Shown here: in pieces, positions 46,007 through 56,070 of the stretch
How the letters are laid out: every line of letters starts with the position of its first letter
How positions within the stretch are numbered: the first letter of the stretch is position 1
Source: Lachnospiraceae bacterium
GTDB lineage: Bacteria; Bacillota; Clostridia; Lachnospirales; Lachnospiraceae
Reading direction: 5' to 3'
Assembly (NCBI GenBank): GCA_015057445.1
Contig: SVEI01000001.1
Location: 62,001-126,000, forward strand
DNA length: 64,000 bases
The notes under the pieces: generated by a model
The model's input: only the letters and a program-made list of their open reading frames with translations
Databases searched by the model: none
What the model was told of the DNA's origin: nothing
Made by a program: the position numbers and the translations under genes

Positions 46007-46111
46007 ATGAGTCCATTGAAGAAATTATTTTTATATTTATTAGTATATACTTGTTTGTTTTTAATTACATTTAATATATTTCATTATATTTTTGAAAATC
46101 AGCTATTATAA
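46007..46111 (+). CDS. 34-residue membrane peptide
   Basis: ATG 46007 with AGGGGTGA (45993-46000) upstream. The product is basic at the N-terminus (MSPLKK) and then almost entirely hydrophobic with Leu, Phe and Tyr (one membrane helix, about residues 7-29). It ends 9 bases before the flavoprotein gene and its stop overlaps the AAGGAG of that gene, so it may be translationally coupled. Unknown function; smallest gene call in the window. Confidence 0.5.
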   Translation: MSPLKKLFLYLLVYTCLFLITFNIFHYIFENQLL

Positions 46112-46120
46112 GGAGAAATT

Positions 46121-47380
46121 ATGTACGATTTATGTGTGGTTGGTGGTGGTGCCGCAGGAATTAGTTGTGCAATTGCAGCTGGAAGACTAGGTTTAAAAGT
46201 ATTGTTGGTAGATAAGAATAACAAGCTAGGAAAAAAGTTATATGCAACAGGCAATGGAAGATGTAATCTTACTAATAGTCAATTCGATATTATCAAGCAC
46301 TTTAATTCAAGTGACAATAACTATTATGCATTTGTTAATGATGCTTTAGATAATGCATATAATTCTAAAATTCCAAATCAACAAATAATTGATTATATGC
46401 ATTCCATAGGCATACGAACAACAAATGAAAATAACTACATATATCCTAATTCTGCTCAGGCATCATCAGTTGTCTGGGCTATGGTTGATGAATTAAAGCT
46501 TTATAATATTGAAATTCTTTTAAATACGGAAATAATTAACATAACAGGTAAATACCCATCATTTATAATTAAAAGCCAAAATAAGGCTTATAAAGCCTCA
46601 CAAGTGGTACTTTCTTGTGGAGGTGCAGCTTATAAATCTTTGGGTGGTACAACTGCAGGCTATAATCTTGCAAAAAATATAGGACACAACATAATTCCAA
46701 TCCGACCTTGCTTATGCGGACTAGAAGTCAAAGAAGATGTATCAGAAATAGCCGGAGTAAGAGCCAAAGTACATATTAAGTTGACAGATACTAACAATAA
46801 TTCATTCGGTGAAAGCTCAGGAGAGCTTCAACTTACTAAACAAGGATTATCCGGAATATGTATATTTGAAATATCATCACAAGTTGGTATTTTATTAAAC
46901 AAAGGCATAACCCCTATAGTAAATGTCTCATTTTTTAATAATACTGACAATTTATACAAGTTATTAATTGAAAAAGTAGAACATAACAATATTGGCAATA
47001 GAACAGTTGTTGGTTGGTTAAATGGTTATGTTAATGATAAAATAGCTCAATATGTATGCAAAAAGCATAATATTGATAACAAACAAATATCCAGCCAAAT
47101 ACCAAAGACAATATTACTTAATATAATTAATGATTTGAATAATATGACTTTTACCGTCACAAATTTATACGATATGGAGCAAGCCCAATTAACTGCTGGT
47201 GGTATTGAAATATCTGATATTAATCCAAATACAATGGAATCTAATATAATAGAAGGTTTATATATAGTTGGAGAATTACTAGATATCGATGGTATCTGCG
47301 GTGGTTACAACCTAACGTTTGCAATGCTTACAGGTTTAAAAGCAGGAAAGAGTGTATATGATAAGAATAAATCAAATTAA
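46121..47380 (+). CDS. BaiN/HI0933-type FAD flavoprotein
   Basis: 419 residues. FAD-binding N-terminus VVGGGAAGISCAIAAGRLG, then LGKKLYATGNGRCNLTN, and the C-terminal GGYNLTFAMLTGLKAG that closes the FAD fold. Family members are NAD(P)/FAD-dependent oxidoreductases with largely unknown substrates; the name BaiN refers to a disputed bile-acid activity and is not evidence here. AAGGAG precedes the ATG. Overlaps the next flavoprotein gene by 23 bases. Confidence 0.88.
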   Translation: MYDLCVVGGGAAGISCAIAAGRLGLKVLLVDKNNKLGKKLYATGNGRCNLTNSQFDIIKHFNSSDNNYYAFVNDALDNAYNSKIPNQQIIDYMHSIGIRTTNENNYIYPNSAQASSVVWAMVDELKLYNIEILLNTEIINITGKYPSFIIKSQNKAYKASQVVLSCGGAAYKSLGGTTAGYNLAKNIGHNIIPIRPCLCGLEVKEDVSEIAGVRAKVHIKLTDTNNNSFGESSGELQLTKQGLSGICIFEISSQVGILLNKGITPIVNVSFFNNTDNLYKLLIEKVEHNNIGNRTVVGWLNGYVNDKIAQYVCKKHNIDNKQISSQIPKTILLNIINDLNNMTFTVTNLYDMEQAQLTAGGIEISDINPNTMESNIIEGLYIVGELLDIDGICGGYNLTFAMLTGLKAGKSVYDKNKSN

Positions 47381-49001
47381 AGTTCCTATAATGCATAATC
47401 AGGAAACTTTAAAAAGTAAAATTGAAAATATAATAAAATCAAAGGATTTTACTATCCATAAAATTGTTAAAAAATCTATAGATGCTAGAGATAAAAATGA
47501 ATTAATGTATATCTACACTATAGACATAAAGTCTAAAGATGAAAAACGAATTCTTAATAGATTTGTAAACAATAATAATATTATGTCTACCAATTGCAAT
47601 GATTATGTAATTAATTATACTAACACATTAGACAACAACATTAGTCCTATTATAATTGGTGCAGGACCTGCAGGATATTTTTGTGGTCTTTATCTAGCAC
47701 GTATGGGATTTAAACCTGTTATATTTGAGCGTGGAAAGAAAGTAGAAGAACGTTCTAAGGTAGTAGAAGGCTTTTGGAATGGAAATAAAATAAATCCTGA
47801 ATGCAATGTTTCCTTTGGTGAAGGTGGGGCAGGTACATTTTCAGATGGAAAGCTTAACACTAGTATTAAAGATAAAAATGGTAGAATTAGCGCTGTTATA
47901 AAGGATTTTATAGACTTTGGTGCACCTGAAGAAATCGGTTATCTTAACAAACCCCATATAGGCACTGACTATCTAAAAAATATACTTGTTAATATGCGTA
48001 ATGAAATTATTAGATTAGGCGGAGAAATACATTTTGACTCTTGCTTTATGGACTATCAATGTATTGAAAATAAAGATTCTAACAAAAATACTTATATTAT
48101 ATCAATCAAAGATAATCTAACAGGGGATATAAAACAATATACAACAAGTGCTTTAATATTAGCCATAGGACATAGTGCTAGAGATACCTTTAAAATGCTT
48201 AATAACAATAAGCTTCCTATGGAACCAAAAGCATTTGCTATTGGTGTTAGAATTGAACATCCAAGAAAGATGATTGATGCCGGACAATATGGAACAAGTG
48301 ATAATGCAAAACATCTTCCTGCTGCAGATTATAAAATGACTTTTCGTTCATCTAAAGGACGTAGTGTTTACAGTTTCTGTATGTGTCCTGGTGGTATGGT
48401 CGTAAATGCATCTTCTGATGAAAATCAGTCAGTTGTTAACGGCATGAGTAACCATGACAGAAACGAAATTAATTCAAACAGCGCAATAGTTGTAAATGTA
48501 ACACCAGATGACTTTAATGCCGAAGGTTTCGATAAATACGGGGTATTAGCTGGTGTTGAATTTCAAAAAAAATATGAAGCATTAGCATATAAAGAAGGTA
48601 ATGGTAGTATTCCTGTTCAAACATTTAAAGATTATAAAGCAAATGTAACATCAACTTCTTTGGGTGACATTAAACCCAATATCAAAGGATCATATACATT
48701 ATCAAACCTTAATAATTGTTTGCCAGCATATGTAAATAATGCTATAATTGAAGGGATTTCTTACTATGACACTAAGCTATCTGGTTTTGGAAGAGAAGAC
48801 AGTGTTTTGTCTGGTATAGAATCAAGAACATCATCTCCTATAAGAATACTTAGAGATGATACATTTATGAGCACTGAAAGAGGAATATTTCCTTGTGGTG
48901 AAGGTGCCGGCTATGCGGGCGGTATAACATCAGCTGCTGTAGATGGAATTAAAATCGCAGAAGCATGTGCGGCATACCTATTAGAATCATATAATCATTA
49001 A
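47358..49001 (+). CDS. FAD-dependent dehydrogenase with long N-terminal domain
   Basis: 547 residues from ATG 47358 (MIRINQIKVPI...). GTG 47352 is also possible, but AGGA at 47344-47347 fits the ATG. An N-terminal domain of about 90 residues precedes the FAD motif IIGAGPAGYFCGLYLARMG; further blocks are FGEGGAGTFSDGKLNT and the C-terminal GEGAGYAGGITSAAVDG. Common in Clostridia, substrate unknown. Two flavoproteins in overlapping order may share a pathway. Confidence 0.85.
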   Translation: MIRINQIKVPIMHNQETLKSKIENIIKSKDFTIHKIVKKSIDARDKNELMYIYTIDIKSKDEKRILNRFVNNNNIMSTNCNDYVINYTNTLDNNISPIIIGAGPAGYFCGLYLARMGFKPVIFERGKKVEERSKVVEGFWNGNKINPECNVSFGEGGAGTFSDGKLNTSIKDKNGRISAVIKDFIDFGAPEEIGYLNKPHIGTDYLKNILVNMRNEIIRLGGEIHFDSCFMDYQCIENKDSNKNTYIISIKDNLTGDIKQYTTSALILAIGHSARDTFKMLNNNKLPMEPKAFAIGVRIEHPRKMIDAGQYGTSDNAKHLPAADYKMTFRSSKGRSVYSFCMCPGGMVVNASSDENQSVVNGMSNHDRNEINSNSAIVVNVTPDDFNAEGFDKYGVLAGVEFQKKYEALAYKEGNGSIPVQTFKDYKANVTSTSLGDIKPNIKGSYTLSNLNNCLPAYVNNAIIEGISYYDTKLSGFGREDSVLSGIESRTSSPIRILRDDTFMSTERGIFPCGEGAGYAGGITSAAVDGIKIAEACAAYLLESYNH

Positions 49002-49027
49002 CATTACACATAGAAAGGTCATATATT

Positions 49028-49879
49028 ATGAATCATAGAGAGTTACTTAAGGACAAGAAGAAAATTGTAATTAAAATAGGTTCCTCATCCCTTATCCATG
49101 CTGAAACTGGTGGTGTGGATTTTAGAAAGCTTGAGAAACTAGTTAGAATAATTTGTAATTTAAAAAATCAAGACAAAGACGTAGTTCTTGTATCTTCTGG
49201 TGCAATAGGAGTTGGTTCTCAAGCATTAGGACTTAAAACCAAGCCAAAAACTGTATCATTAAAGCAAGCATGTGCTGCAGTAGGACAAGGGCAGCTTATG
49301 ATGATGTATCAGAAGCTATTTATGGAATATAATCATCTTGCTGCACAGGTTCTTCTAACTTTTGATGCAATTACTGATGAGGAGAGAAGAAGAAATGCAG
49401 AGAACACATTAAACGAACTTCTCCAACAAGACGTTATTCCTGTTGTTAATGAAAATGACACAGTTGCAACTGAAGAAATAGAATTTGGAGACAATGATAC
49501 ATTGTCAGCTATAGTAGCAAACCTTATTAATGCAGATTTACTTATATTACTTACTGATATAGATGGATTCTACACCGATGATCCACACAAGAATCCTGAT
49601 GCTGTAAAGCTTTCAATTGTCACTGAAATAACAGAAGATCTTAAAAACATGGCAAAAGGTGCTGTAACAAATTACGGTACGGGTGGTATGTCAACTAAGA
49701 TTGCCGCTGCAAGAATTGCGGTAGACTCAGGTGCTGATATGGCTATCTTAGACGCCTCTAACCTTAACCTAATAAATTGTCTTATTGACGGTGACGATGT
49801 TGGAACTCTTTTCCTAGCTCACGATGTTCCTGATTTTGACACAGTAGACTTTATTATACATAAAGGTTACCTAAAATAG
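49028..49879 (+). CDS. proB: Glutamate 5-kinase (no PUA domain)
   Basis: First step of proline synthesis from glutamate. 283 residues, consisting of the amino-acid-kinase domain only: VIKIGSSSLI, LVSSGAIGVG, NENDTVAT, NYGTGGMSTKIAAARIA. The RNA-binding-like PUA domain of the E. coli enzyme is absent, as in some Firmicutes. AAAGG precedes the ATG. Its partner proA lies 0.9 kb downstream with two small genes between. Confidence 0.95.
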   Translation: MNHRELLKDKKKIVIKIGSSSLIHAETGGVDFRKLEKLVRIICNLKNQDKDVVLVSSGAIGVGSQALGLKTKPKTVSLKQACAAVGQGQLMMMYQKLFMEYNHLAAQVLLTFDAITDEERRRNAENTLNELLQQDVIPVVNENDTVATEEIEFGDNDTLSAIVANLINADLLILLTDIDGFYTDDPHKNPDAVKLSIVTEITEDLKNMAKGAVTNYGTGGMSTKIAAARIAVDSGADMAILDASNLNLINCLIDGDDVGTLFLAHDVPDFDTVDFIIHKGYLK

Positions 49880-49931
49880 TAAAACAATCTGATATTATAA
49901 TAGAATTATATGAAAGGAATATAATATTCTC

Positions 49932-50162
49932 ATGACAGATGAAGGTATAAAGAGAATTAATGAATTATATCACAAGGCAAAGTCTCCCGAAGGTCTAACT
50001 GACACGGAAAAAGAGGAACAAGCAGCCCTTAGAAAACAGTTTGTAGAAGACTTTAAAAGAAATCTTAGAGGCACCTTGGATAATATAGATATTAAAGAAA
50101 AGGATGGTTCTATAACTCATGTTAAGGACATTCCTTTAAAGAAAAAGGAAGTTAAGGAATAA
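49932..50162 (+). CDS. DUF896 (UPF0291, YnzC-like) protein
   Basis: 76 residues with the conserved helical hairpin INELYHKAKSPEGLTDTEKEEQ cut here as residues 10-31, and the RKQFVEDFKRNLRG block. Small cytoplasmic protein, found across Firmicutes, function unknown (one relative is SOS-linked in Bacillus). AAAGGA lies 13 bases before the ATG, a longer spacing than usual. Sits between proB and fau. Confidence 0.88.
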   Translation: MTDEGIKRINELYHKAKSPEGLTDTEKEEQAALRKQFVEDFKRNLRGTLDNIDIKEKDGSITHVKDIPLKKKEVKE

Positions 50163-50167
50163 GATGT

Positions 50168-50740
50168 ATGAATTTCAATATATCTAAAAAAGAAATAAGA
50201 GATACAATTTTAGATATTAGAAAGAGTTTTGACATAGAATATCTAAATCGTTTATCAAATGTTATATGTAATCGAGTTATCAAACAAGAAGCGTATATTA
50301 ATTGCAAGAATTTGGTGTTATATATGCCAATCAATAACGAAGTCAACCTAGATATTCTTATGAATAAAGGATTTCAAGATAATAAGAGAATTTGGATTCC
50401 AAAAGTACTAAACAAAAACATGGAATTCTATAGAATAACTAAAGATACAAAGCTTATAAAAGGTGCTTATGGTATTTTAGAACCAGACTGTGAAGAAATT
50501 CTAATTCCAGATAATAATACACTTATTATTATGCCCGGAGCAGCATTTTCTGAGGACATGGGCAGGATAGGCTATGGTGGTGGATATTATGACAAGTATT
50601 TATCAAAACACACCTGTTGCAAAACCATTGCTGTTTGCTATAATTTTCAAATAATGCCTATGATACCTATGGACGAACATGACATTAGACCAGATATAAT
50701 TATAAGCGATGACAATATATTTATTAAGAAAGAAATATAA
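50168..50740 (+). CDS. fau: 5-formyltetrahydrofolate cyclo-ligase
   Basis: Converts 5-formyl-THF to 5,10-methenyl-THF with ATP, recovering a folate storage form. 190 residues. The ATP/substrate motif GRIGYGGGYYDKYL and the block MPGAAFSEDMG are diagnostic. It starts five bases after the DUF896 stop; the preceding coding end supplies AAGGAA as ribosome site. Located inside the proBA cluster. Confidence 0.92.
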   Translation: MNFNISKKEIRDTILDIRKSFDIEYLNRLSNVICNRVIKQEAYINCKNLVLYMPINNEVNLDILMNKGFQDNKRIWIPKVLNKNMEFYRITKDTKLIKGAYGILEPDCEEILIPDNNTLIIMPGAAFSEDMGRIGYGGGYYDKYLSKHTCCKTIAVCYNFQIMPMIPMDEHDIRPDIIISDDNIFIKKEI

Positions 50741-50754
50741 GGGGGAATATATAG

Positions 50755-51996
50755 ATGTTAAATGAATTAGGAAAAAAAGCAAAAGCCGCCTCAAGAGTAA
50801 TGGCTCGTCTTAGCCAAAATGATAAAAACAACGCACTTTTAGTCGTTGCAGATGCTCTTGTAGCTAATGCAGCACCAATTATAGAAGCAAATACTATAGA
50901 TATGGACAATGCTAAGAAAAACGGTATGTCTGAGGCACTTTTAGACAGACTTTTACTTACTAAAGAAAGACTTGAGGATATGGCTGTTGGTATAAGACAG
51001 GTTGTAAGTCTTGATGACCCTGTAGGAGAGGTTATCAGTATGAAGCAACGTCCAAACGGACTTATGATAGGCCAAAAACGTGTTCCTATGGGTGTTATAG
51101 GAATAATCTACGAGTCAAGACCAAATGTTACAGTTGACGCATTTGCACTTTGCTTTAAGACTGGTAATGCTGTAATACTTAGAGGTGGTAGCGACTGTAT
51201 ACACTCAAATATTGCAATGGTTAAGGTTATTAAAGAAGCCTTAGAAAGTGCCGGTGTAACACCTGATTCAGTTAGTCTTATTGAGAATACTGACAGAGAG
51301 GTTGCAAAGCAGTTTATGAAGCTTAACCAGTATATTGATCTTCTTATTCCAAGAGGTGGTGCAGGACTGATTAAGACCGTTGTTGAGAATGCAACTATTC
51401 CAGTAATTGAGACAGGTACAGGAAACTGTCATATTTATATTGATAAGAGTGCTGATTTAGAAAAGGCACTACCAATTATTAAAAATGCAAAATTACAGAG
51501 ATTGGGTGTGTGTAATGCCTGCGAGTCCCTTGTAATACATAAGGATATTGCAGATAAAGCTATACCTATGATAGCTGATATGCTTAATGAAAATGACTGT
51601 GAAATCCGTGGTGATGAAATAGCTCAAAGTATTTCAAGCATAATTAAAGCAGCTTCTGATGAGGATTATGGCACTGAATATCTTGCGAAAATCATTTCTG
51701 CTAAGGTTGTTGATTCATTGGATGAAGCTATTGAACATATTAACAACTACAGCACAGGACATTCAGAGGCTATTATAACTGAAGACTATGAAAGCTCTCA
51801 GCGTTTCTTAAACGAAATCGATTCGGCCTGTGTATATGTAAATGCATCAACAAGATTTACTGATGGATTTATGTTTGGATTTGGAGCTGAGATTGGAATT
51901 TCAACTCAGAAGCTACATGCAAGAGGTCCTATGGGCTTACTTGCACTTACTTCAACTAAATTTATCGTATATGGCAACGGACAGATCAGAGAATAG
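50755..51996 (+). CDS. proA: Glutamate-5-semialdehyde dehydrogenase
   Basis: NADPH reduction of glutamyl phosphate, second step of proline synthesis. 413 residues. [18 protein letters not shown], the catalytic Cys in GVCNACESL and [17 protein letters not shown] are typical. GGGGGA precedes the ATG. Third-position G/C is raised, suggesting strong expression. Confidence 0.97.
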   Translation: MLNELGKKAKAASRVMARLSQNDKNNALLVVADALVANAAPIIEANTIDMDNAKKNGMSEALLDRLLLTKERLEDMAVGIRQVVSLDDPVGEVISMKQRPNGLMIGQKRVPMGVIGIIYESRPNVTVDAFALCFKTGNAVILRGGSDCIHSNIAMVKVIKEALESAGVTPDSVSLIENTDREVAKQFMKLNQYIDLLIPRGGAGLIKTVVENATIPVIETGTGNCHIYIDKSADLEKALPIIKNAKLQRLGVCNACESLVIHKDIADKAIPMIADMLNENDCEIRGDEIAQSISSIIKAASDEDYGTEYLAKIISAKVVDSLDEAIEHINNYSTGHSEAIITEDYESSQRFLNEIDSACVYVNASTRFTDGFMFGFGAEIGISTQKLHARGPMGLLALTSTKFIVYGNGQIRE

Positions 51997-52070
51997 CTTA
52001 TACGAATATAATTAATAATGAAAATTTTTATTAAGCTACCTATAATGATTACTTAACAAGGAGAATAAAT

Positions 52071-52889
52071 ATGTTAGATATGAAATTCACTGGATCTAAG
52101 GAATATGTTGCATCACCTGAGCTTATGGCTGCTGTTGACGTAGCACGTGCCTTGGAAAAGCCACTTCTTATAAAGGGTGAGCCTGGAACAGGTAAAACCA
52201 TGCTTGCTGAAGCTATTAGCAAAGCATTTAATATGCCTTTATACATTTGGAACATTAAGTCTACTACAAAGGCTCAGGACGGTCTTTACGTGTATGACAC
52301 CATTCAAAGGCTTTATGATAGCCAGTTTGGTGAAGAAGGCGTAGATGATATAAAGAGATATATTAAGTTAGGTAAGCTTGGTGAAGCATTTAAATCTGAG
52401 CAACAGGTAATTCTTCTTATCGATGAAATAGATAAGGCTGACCTTGAGTTTCCTAACGACCTTCTCTGGGAGCTTGATAAAATGGAGTTTTATATCCATG
52501 AGACTAAAGAGACTATTAAGGCAGCTACTAGACCTATAGTTATAATTACCTCAAATGCTGAGAAAGAACTTCCTGATGCATTCCTTAGAAGATGTATATT
52601 CCACTACATAAGCTTCCCTGAAAAGGAAGAAATGGAAGAAATCGTGGGTGTTCACTTTGAAAATATTGATGAAAATCTCTTAAAGCACGCTATGGACACA
52701 TTTTATTGGATTAGAGAGATTAAAGAGGTTAGAAAAAAGCCTAGCACATCAGAGCTTATTGACTGGTTAAATGCACTTATGTTAGGTGGAATCGACCCTG
52801 AGACTATCAGAACAAAATTACCTTTCCTTGGCGTTCTTATAAAGAAGGACGAGGATATTGAGGTTGTGAAAAAGAGGAGAATCCTATAA
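52071..52889 (+). CDS. MoxR-type AAA ATPase
   Basis: 272 residues. Walker A GEPGTGKT near 37-44, Walker B LLIDEIDKAD near 120, and sensor TSNAEKELPDAFLRRC. MoxR ATPases act as chaperones that load metals or assemble complexes together with a VWA protein, which is encoded directly after it (the genes touch). AAGGAG precedes the ATG. Confidence 0.92.
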   Translation: MLDMKFTGSKEYVASPELMAAVDVARALEKPLLIKGEPGTGKTMLAEAISKAFNMPLYIWNIKSTTKAQDGLYVYDTIQRLYDSQFGEEGVDDIKRYIKLGKLGEAFKSEQQVILLIDEIDKADLEFPNDLLWELDKMEFYIHETKETIKAATRPIVIITSNAEKELPDAFLRRCIFHYISFPEKEEMEEIVGVHFENIDENLLKHAMDTFYWIREIKEVRKKPSTSELIDWLNALMLGGIDPETIRTKLPFLGVLIKKDEDIEVVKKRRIL

Positions 52890-54086
52890 TTGTTTGCTGA
52901 ATTTTTGTATGTATGCCGAGACAAAGGCTTAAAAATATCCATGACAGAATGGATCACATTTATGGATGCCTTGGATAAGGGGTTGGCACATTCTTCTCTG
53001 GAGGGCTTTTATAACCTGGGGCGAATGATTCTTGTTAAGACCGAGTCGGACTTTGATAAGTTTGATATTGCCTTTATGGAGTATTTCAAGAATATCAAGA
53101 TGGGAGAGGAGCTTCCTGCAGATATTATGAAATTCCTTGATAAGGGAGATATGGATACATCTAATCTTAACAAGGACGTATATAGCTTTGATACCACCAG
53201 AGATATGGAAGAAACTAAGCGAATGTTTAGAGAGCGCATCACAGAGCAAAAGGAAGAGCACAATGGTGGTAACTACTGGATAGGGACTAGCGGTGGTTCA
53301 GCCTTTGGTCACAATGGACGTAACCCAGGCGGACTTCGTGTCAGTGGTAAAACCGGTATGAGAAGTGCATTTCAGGTTATGGGGGAACGAAAATACGCTG
53401 ACTTTAGACATGATAAAACCCTTGATATAAGACAGTTCCAAGTAGCATTTCGTAAATTAAGGCAATTTTCTACCAAGCTGGAAGTACCTCGTACAGAGCT
53501 TGACCTAGATAAAACCATAGATTCCACTTGTAATAATGGTGGTTATCTTAAGCTTGAATTTGACAAGCCTAGAAAAAACTCTGTTAAGCTTTTATTGCTT
53601 TTTGATTGTGGTGGAACTATGCTTCCTTTTAGCGAGCTTTGCAATGATTTATTCCAGGCTGTTCATAAAGCTAATCATTTCAAAGATGTTAAGACATATT
53701 ATTTCCATAACTGCATATATAGTAAGGTATATAAGGATGCAGAGTGCGAGATGGGTGATTGGGTTGACTTAGATTATATCTTTAAGCACACAGACAAGGA
53801 TTACAAGGTCATTATCGTAGGAGACGCTCAGATGGCTCCAGAAGAGCTTTTTGATCTAAATGGTAACTACAGAGGGCCAAACGATGGTAGAAGTGGATAT
53901 GAGTGGAATAAGCTGTTTAGAAGCAAGTATAAGAAAGCTATATGGCTTAATCCAAGATTCCATGGTAGCTTAAATCAGCTTGGATGGATGGAATCTGAGA
54001 GAACATTAGCTGAGATATACGATATGTTCCCACTAACTGTAGATGGGCTAAAGGATGGAATTAAAAAGCTAATGGCGCCACGATAA
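52890..54086 (+). CDS. VWA-domain (CoxE-like) protein paired with MoxR
   Basis: 398 residues with the VWA fold in the C-terminal half: KLLLLFDCGGTMLPF near 232, YYFHNCIY, VIIVGDAQMAP. The MIDAS motif that is normally DxSxS reads DCGGT, so metal binding may be altered. Start is TTG at 52890 immediately after the MoxR stop, with AGAGGAGA (52873-52880) as ribosome site. The pair is expected to act as one chaperone unit on an unknown client. Confidence 0.88.
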   Translation: MFAEFLYVCRDKGLKISMTEWITFMDALDKGLAHSSLEGFYNLGRMILVKTESDFDKFDIAFMEYFKNIKMGEELPADIMKFLDKGDMDTSNLNKDVYSFDTTRDMEETKRMFRERITEQKEEHNGGNYWIGTSGGSAFGHNGRNPGGLRVSGKTGMRSAFQVMGERKYADFRHDKTLDIRQFQVAFRKLRQFSTKLEVPRTELDLDKTIDSTCNNGGYLKLEFDKPRKNSVKLLLLFDCGGTMLPFSELCNDLFQAVHKANHFKDVKTYYFHNCIYSKVYKDAECEMGDWVDLDYIFKHTDKDYKVIIVGDAQMAPEELFDLNGNYRGPNDGRSGYEWNKLFRSKYKKAIWLNPRFHGSLNQLGWMESERTLAEIYDMFPLTVDGLKDGIKKLMAPR

Positions 54087-54137
54087 ACGAAATAAGTTAT
54101 AATATAGTAAAATTTCTATTTAAAAAATAACAATTCT

Positions 54138-54185
54138 AACCTATAATAATATTTGTGACATAGTATTATTATAGGTTATATTTTT
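54138..54185 (+). terminator. Terminator after the MoxR/VWA genes
   Basis: Perfect 14-bp stem AACCTATAATAATA / TATTATTATAGGTT with a 12-base loop, and TTTTT at 54181-54185. Confidence 0.75.
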
Positions 54186-54211
54186 ATAAAACAATTTGGG
54201 GGTACAAAATT

Positions 54212-55141
54212 ATGGAGAAAGATTTTACTAAAGGAATCGGTCTTGTACTTGCAGGTGGTGGCGGAAAAGGAGCTTACCAGCTTGGCGTACTTAAAGCTTT
54301 AAAAGAAAAAGGATTATTAGATGAGGTTACAGCTATTTCAGGAGCTTCAATAGGCGCTGTAAATGCAATGTTATATGCTCAGGAAAATATAGATATTATG
54401 TATAAAGCCTGGGAAGAAATTGATATGCTTACACTTTTTGATGTAGAGCTTGAGATGTTGCTTAATAACAGACCTTATTTTTCCCGTTCAGAAATGCTTT
54501 CACTTATGGAAAAATTTATTGATTATGATCTTGTAAAATATGGTAAATACAAAATATATAACTCTATTTGTAAAGTAAATAATGATGGTTCAGCACCTGT
54601 GGCTGAATATAGATGTCTAAATGATTTAGACATTGAGGGAATAAAAAAAGTACTTCTTGCGTCAACAGCACTTCCTGTAATATATGAAGCTGTAGAAATT
54701 GATGGAGCGCATTATAGAGATGGAGGTATCTGCGATAATGAGCCAATTAAACCTCTTTATGACGCTGGAATTAGAGAATTTATAGTAATAGGGTTAAAAC
54801 ATGGTAAAAAAATCAATACTGATAAATGGCCAGATGCTAATATAATTGCCATTTACCCAAGTAGAGATTTAGGTGATTTAGTTGACGGAACACTTGACTT
54901 TACAAGTAAATCAATATTATATCGACAACTTCTTGGGTATAAGGATGGTTTAAGATCAGTCAAAACCCACTTTGAAAAAGATGAAATGTACATAAATCTT
55001 GAACCACAGCTTGCCTTAAGTGATTATAACGAGGTTCTAATGAATCTAAGAACTCAAAGTACAATAAAGACTGTAGAAAGTAGAGTCAATGCAAATATAG
55101 ACAGATTTAATGCTATAGCAAAGAAGTATGCTGACTTTTGA
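54212..55141 (+). CDS. Patatin-like phospholipase
   Basis: 309 residues. Oxyanion-hole motif GGGGKGAY near 14-21, nucleophile elbow GASIG near 43-47, and the catalytic Asp in DGG near 168. Predicted cytoplasmic or membrane-associated lipid acyl hydrolase. It has GGGGG upstream of the ATG and stands alone between two strong terminators. Confidence 0.93.
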   Translation: MEKDFTKGIGLVLAGGGGKGAYQLGVLKALKEKGLLDEVTAISGASIGAVNAMLYAQENIDIMYKAWEEIDMLTLFDVELEMLLNNRPYFSRSEMLSLMEKFIDYDLVKYGKYKIYNSICKVNNDGSAPVAEYRCLNDLDIEGIKKVLLASTALPVIYEAVEIDGAHYRDGGICDNEPIKPLYDAGIREFIVIGLKHGKKINTDKWPDANIIAIYPSRDLGDLVDGTLDFTSKSILYRQLLGYKDGLRSVKTHFEKDEMYINLEPQLALSDYNEVLMNLRTQSTIKTVESRVNANIDRFNAIAKKYADF

Positions 55142-55168
55142 ATCAATAAAATTATAGATACTATTGTA

Positions 55169-55220
55169 AATAACATAAAAACAGGCTTATAACAAAAAAT
55201 AAGCCTGTTTTTATGTTATT
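55169..55220 (+). terminator. Terminator with 22-bp perfect stem after the patatin gene
   Basis: Arms 55169-55190 and 55199-55220 pair without mismatch; core CAGGCTTAT / ATAAGCCTG and the T-run lies in the right arm. Loop of 8 bases, mostly A. Confidence 0.85.
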
Positions 55221-55266
55221 AATCATTGTGCATTTTGACGAATTTTATTCTATAATTTAAAATAAT

Positions 55267-55295
55267 TTGACATATTGCACAATTAAGTTTACAAT
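55267..55295 (+). promoter_or_regulatory. Promoter of the cytidylate-kinase-like gene
   Basis: TTGACA at 55267-55272 and TACAAT at 55290-55295, 17-base spacer. A small hairpin (TGCCAT 55345 / ATGGCA 55361) lies just before the ribosome site. Confidence 0.65.
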
Positions 55296-55381
55296 AATAA
55301 TATAAGTTTCTTATTGATATATGTAGATTGGTTATATATAAAAATGCCATTTATACACATATGGCAGATAAGGAGGCTGTT

Positions 55382-56005
55382 ATGGGTAAGCATATTATAA
55401 CTATTGGTAGACAATTTGGAAGTAACGGTAGAGAAATTGCACACAGATTGGCTGAAAAACTAAATATTCCATTTTATGACAAGGAGCTTCTTAATGAAAC
55501 AGCTAAAAATAGTGGATTAAGCGAAAATATCCTTAAAAGTCTTGATGAAAGACCTTCTCGAAGCTTTTTATATTCCCTTGTAATGGATCCTTATAGCTAC
55601 GGATTTACAAGTCAAGGATATCAGCCAAACCTTAACCAGCAGGCATTTCAGGCAACTTACGATACAATTAAAAAGATTGCAGATGAAGGTTCATGTGTAT
55701 TTGTAGGAAGATGTGCAGATTATGCATTAAGACATAATCCAGATTTAATAAGACTATTTATTTATGCACCTCTTGAAGCTAGAATTAAAACTGTATCTGA
55801 GAGATTTAATCTAACAGAAGAGAAAGCAAAAGCTCAAATCCAAAAAGAAGATAAGGGTAGAGCTACATATTATAACTATTATACATCAAAAAAATGGGGT
55901 TCTTTAGATGGTTATGATATATTTATAAATAGTAGTTTGATGGATATTGATCATACAGTTGATTACATAATAGAGTTGCTAGATAAGATAGAGAAGTTTC
56001 ATTAG
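55382..56005 (+). CDS. Cytidylate-kinase-like protein
   Basis: 207 residues, P-loop kinase of the cytidylate-kinase-like group. GRQFGSNGREIAHRLAEKL at the start is the nucleotide-binding region, and FVGRCADYAL and FIYAPLEARI follow. Its loop differs from classical Cmk (GPAGAGKS), so the substrate is not certain. AAGGAGG at 55370-55376 decides for ATG 55382 rather than the upstream ATG 55328. Confidence 0.88.
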   Translation: MGKHIITIGRQFGSNGREIAHRLAEKLNIPFYDKELLNETAKNSGLSENILKSLDERPSRSFLYSLVMDPYSYGFTSQGYQPNLNQQAFQATYDTIKKIADEGSCVFVGRCADYALRHNPDLIRLFIYAPLEARIKTVSERFNLTEEKAKAQIQKEDKGRATYYNYYTSKKWGSLDGYDIFINSSLMDIDHTVDYIIELLDKIEKFH

Positions 56006-56008
56006 AAT

Positions 56009-56037
56009 AAAAAGGTACCTTAACTGGTACCTTTTTT
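56009..56037 (+). terminator. Terminator after the cytidylate-kinase-like gene
   Basis: Perfect stem AAAAAGGTACC / GGTACCTTTTT with a 6-base loop and T-tail. This is the last stop signal of the plus-strand half of the window. Confidence 0.9.
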
Positions 56038-56070
56038 ATATGTAAAGTAGTTCAATAATCAAAATAGTTG

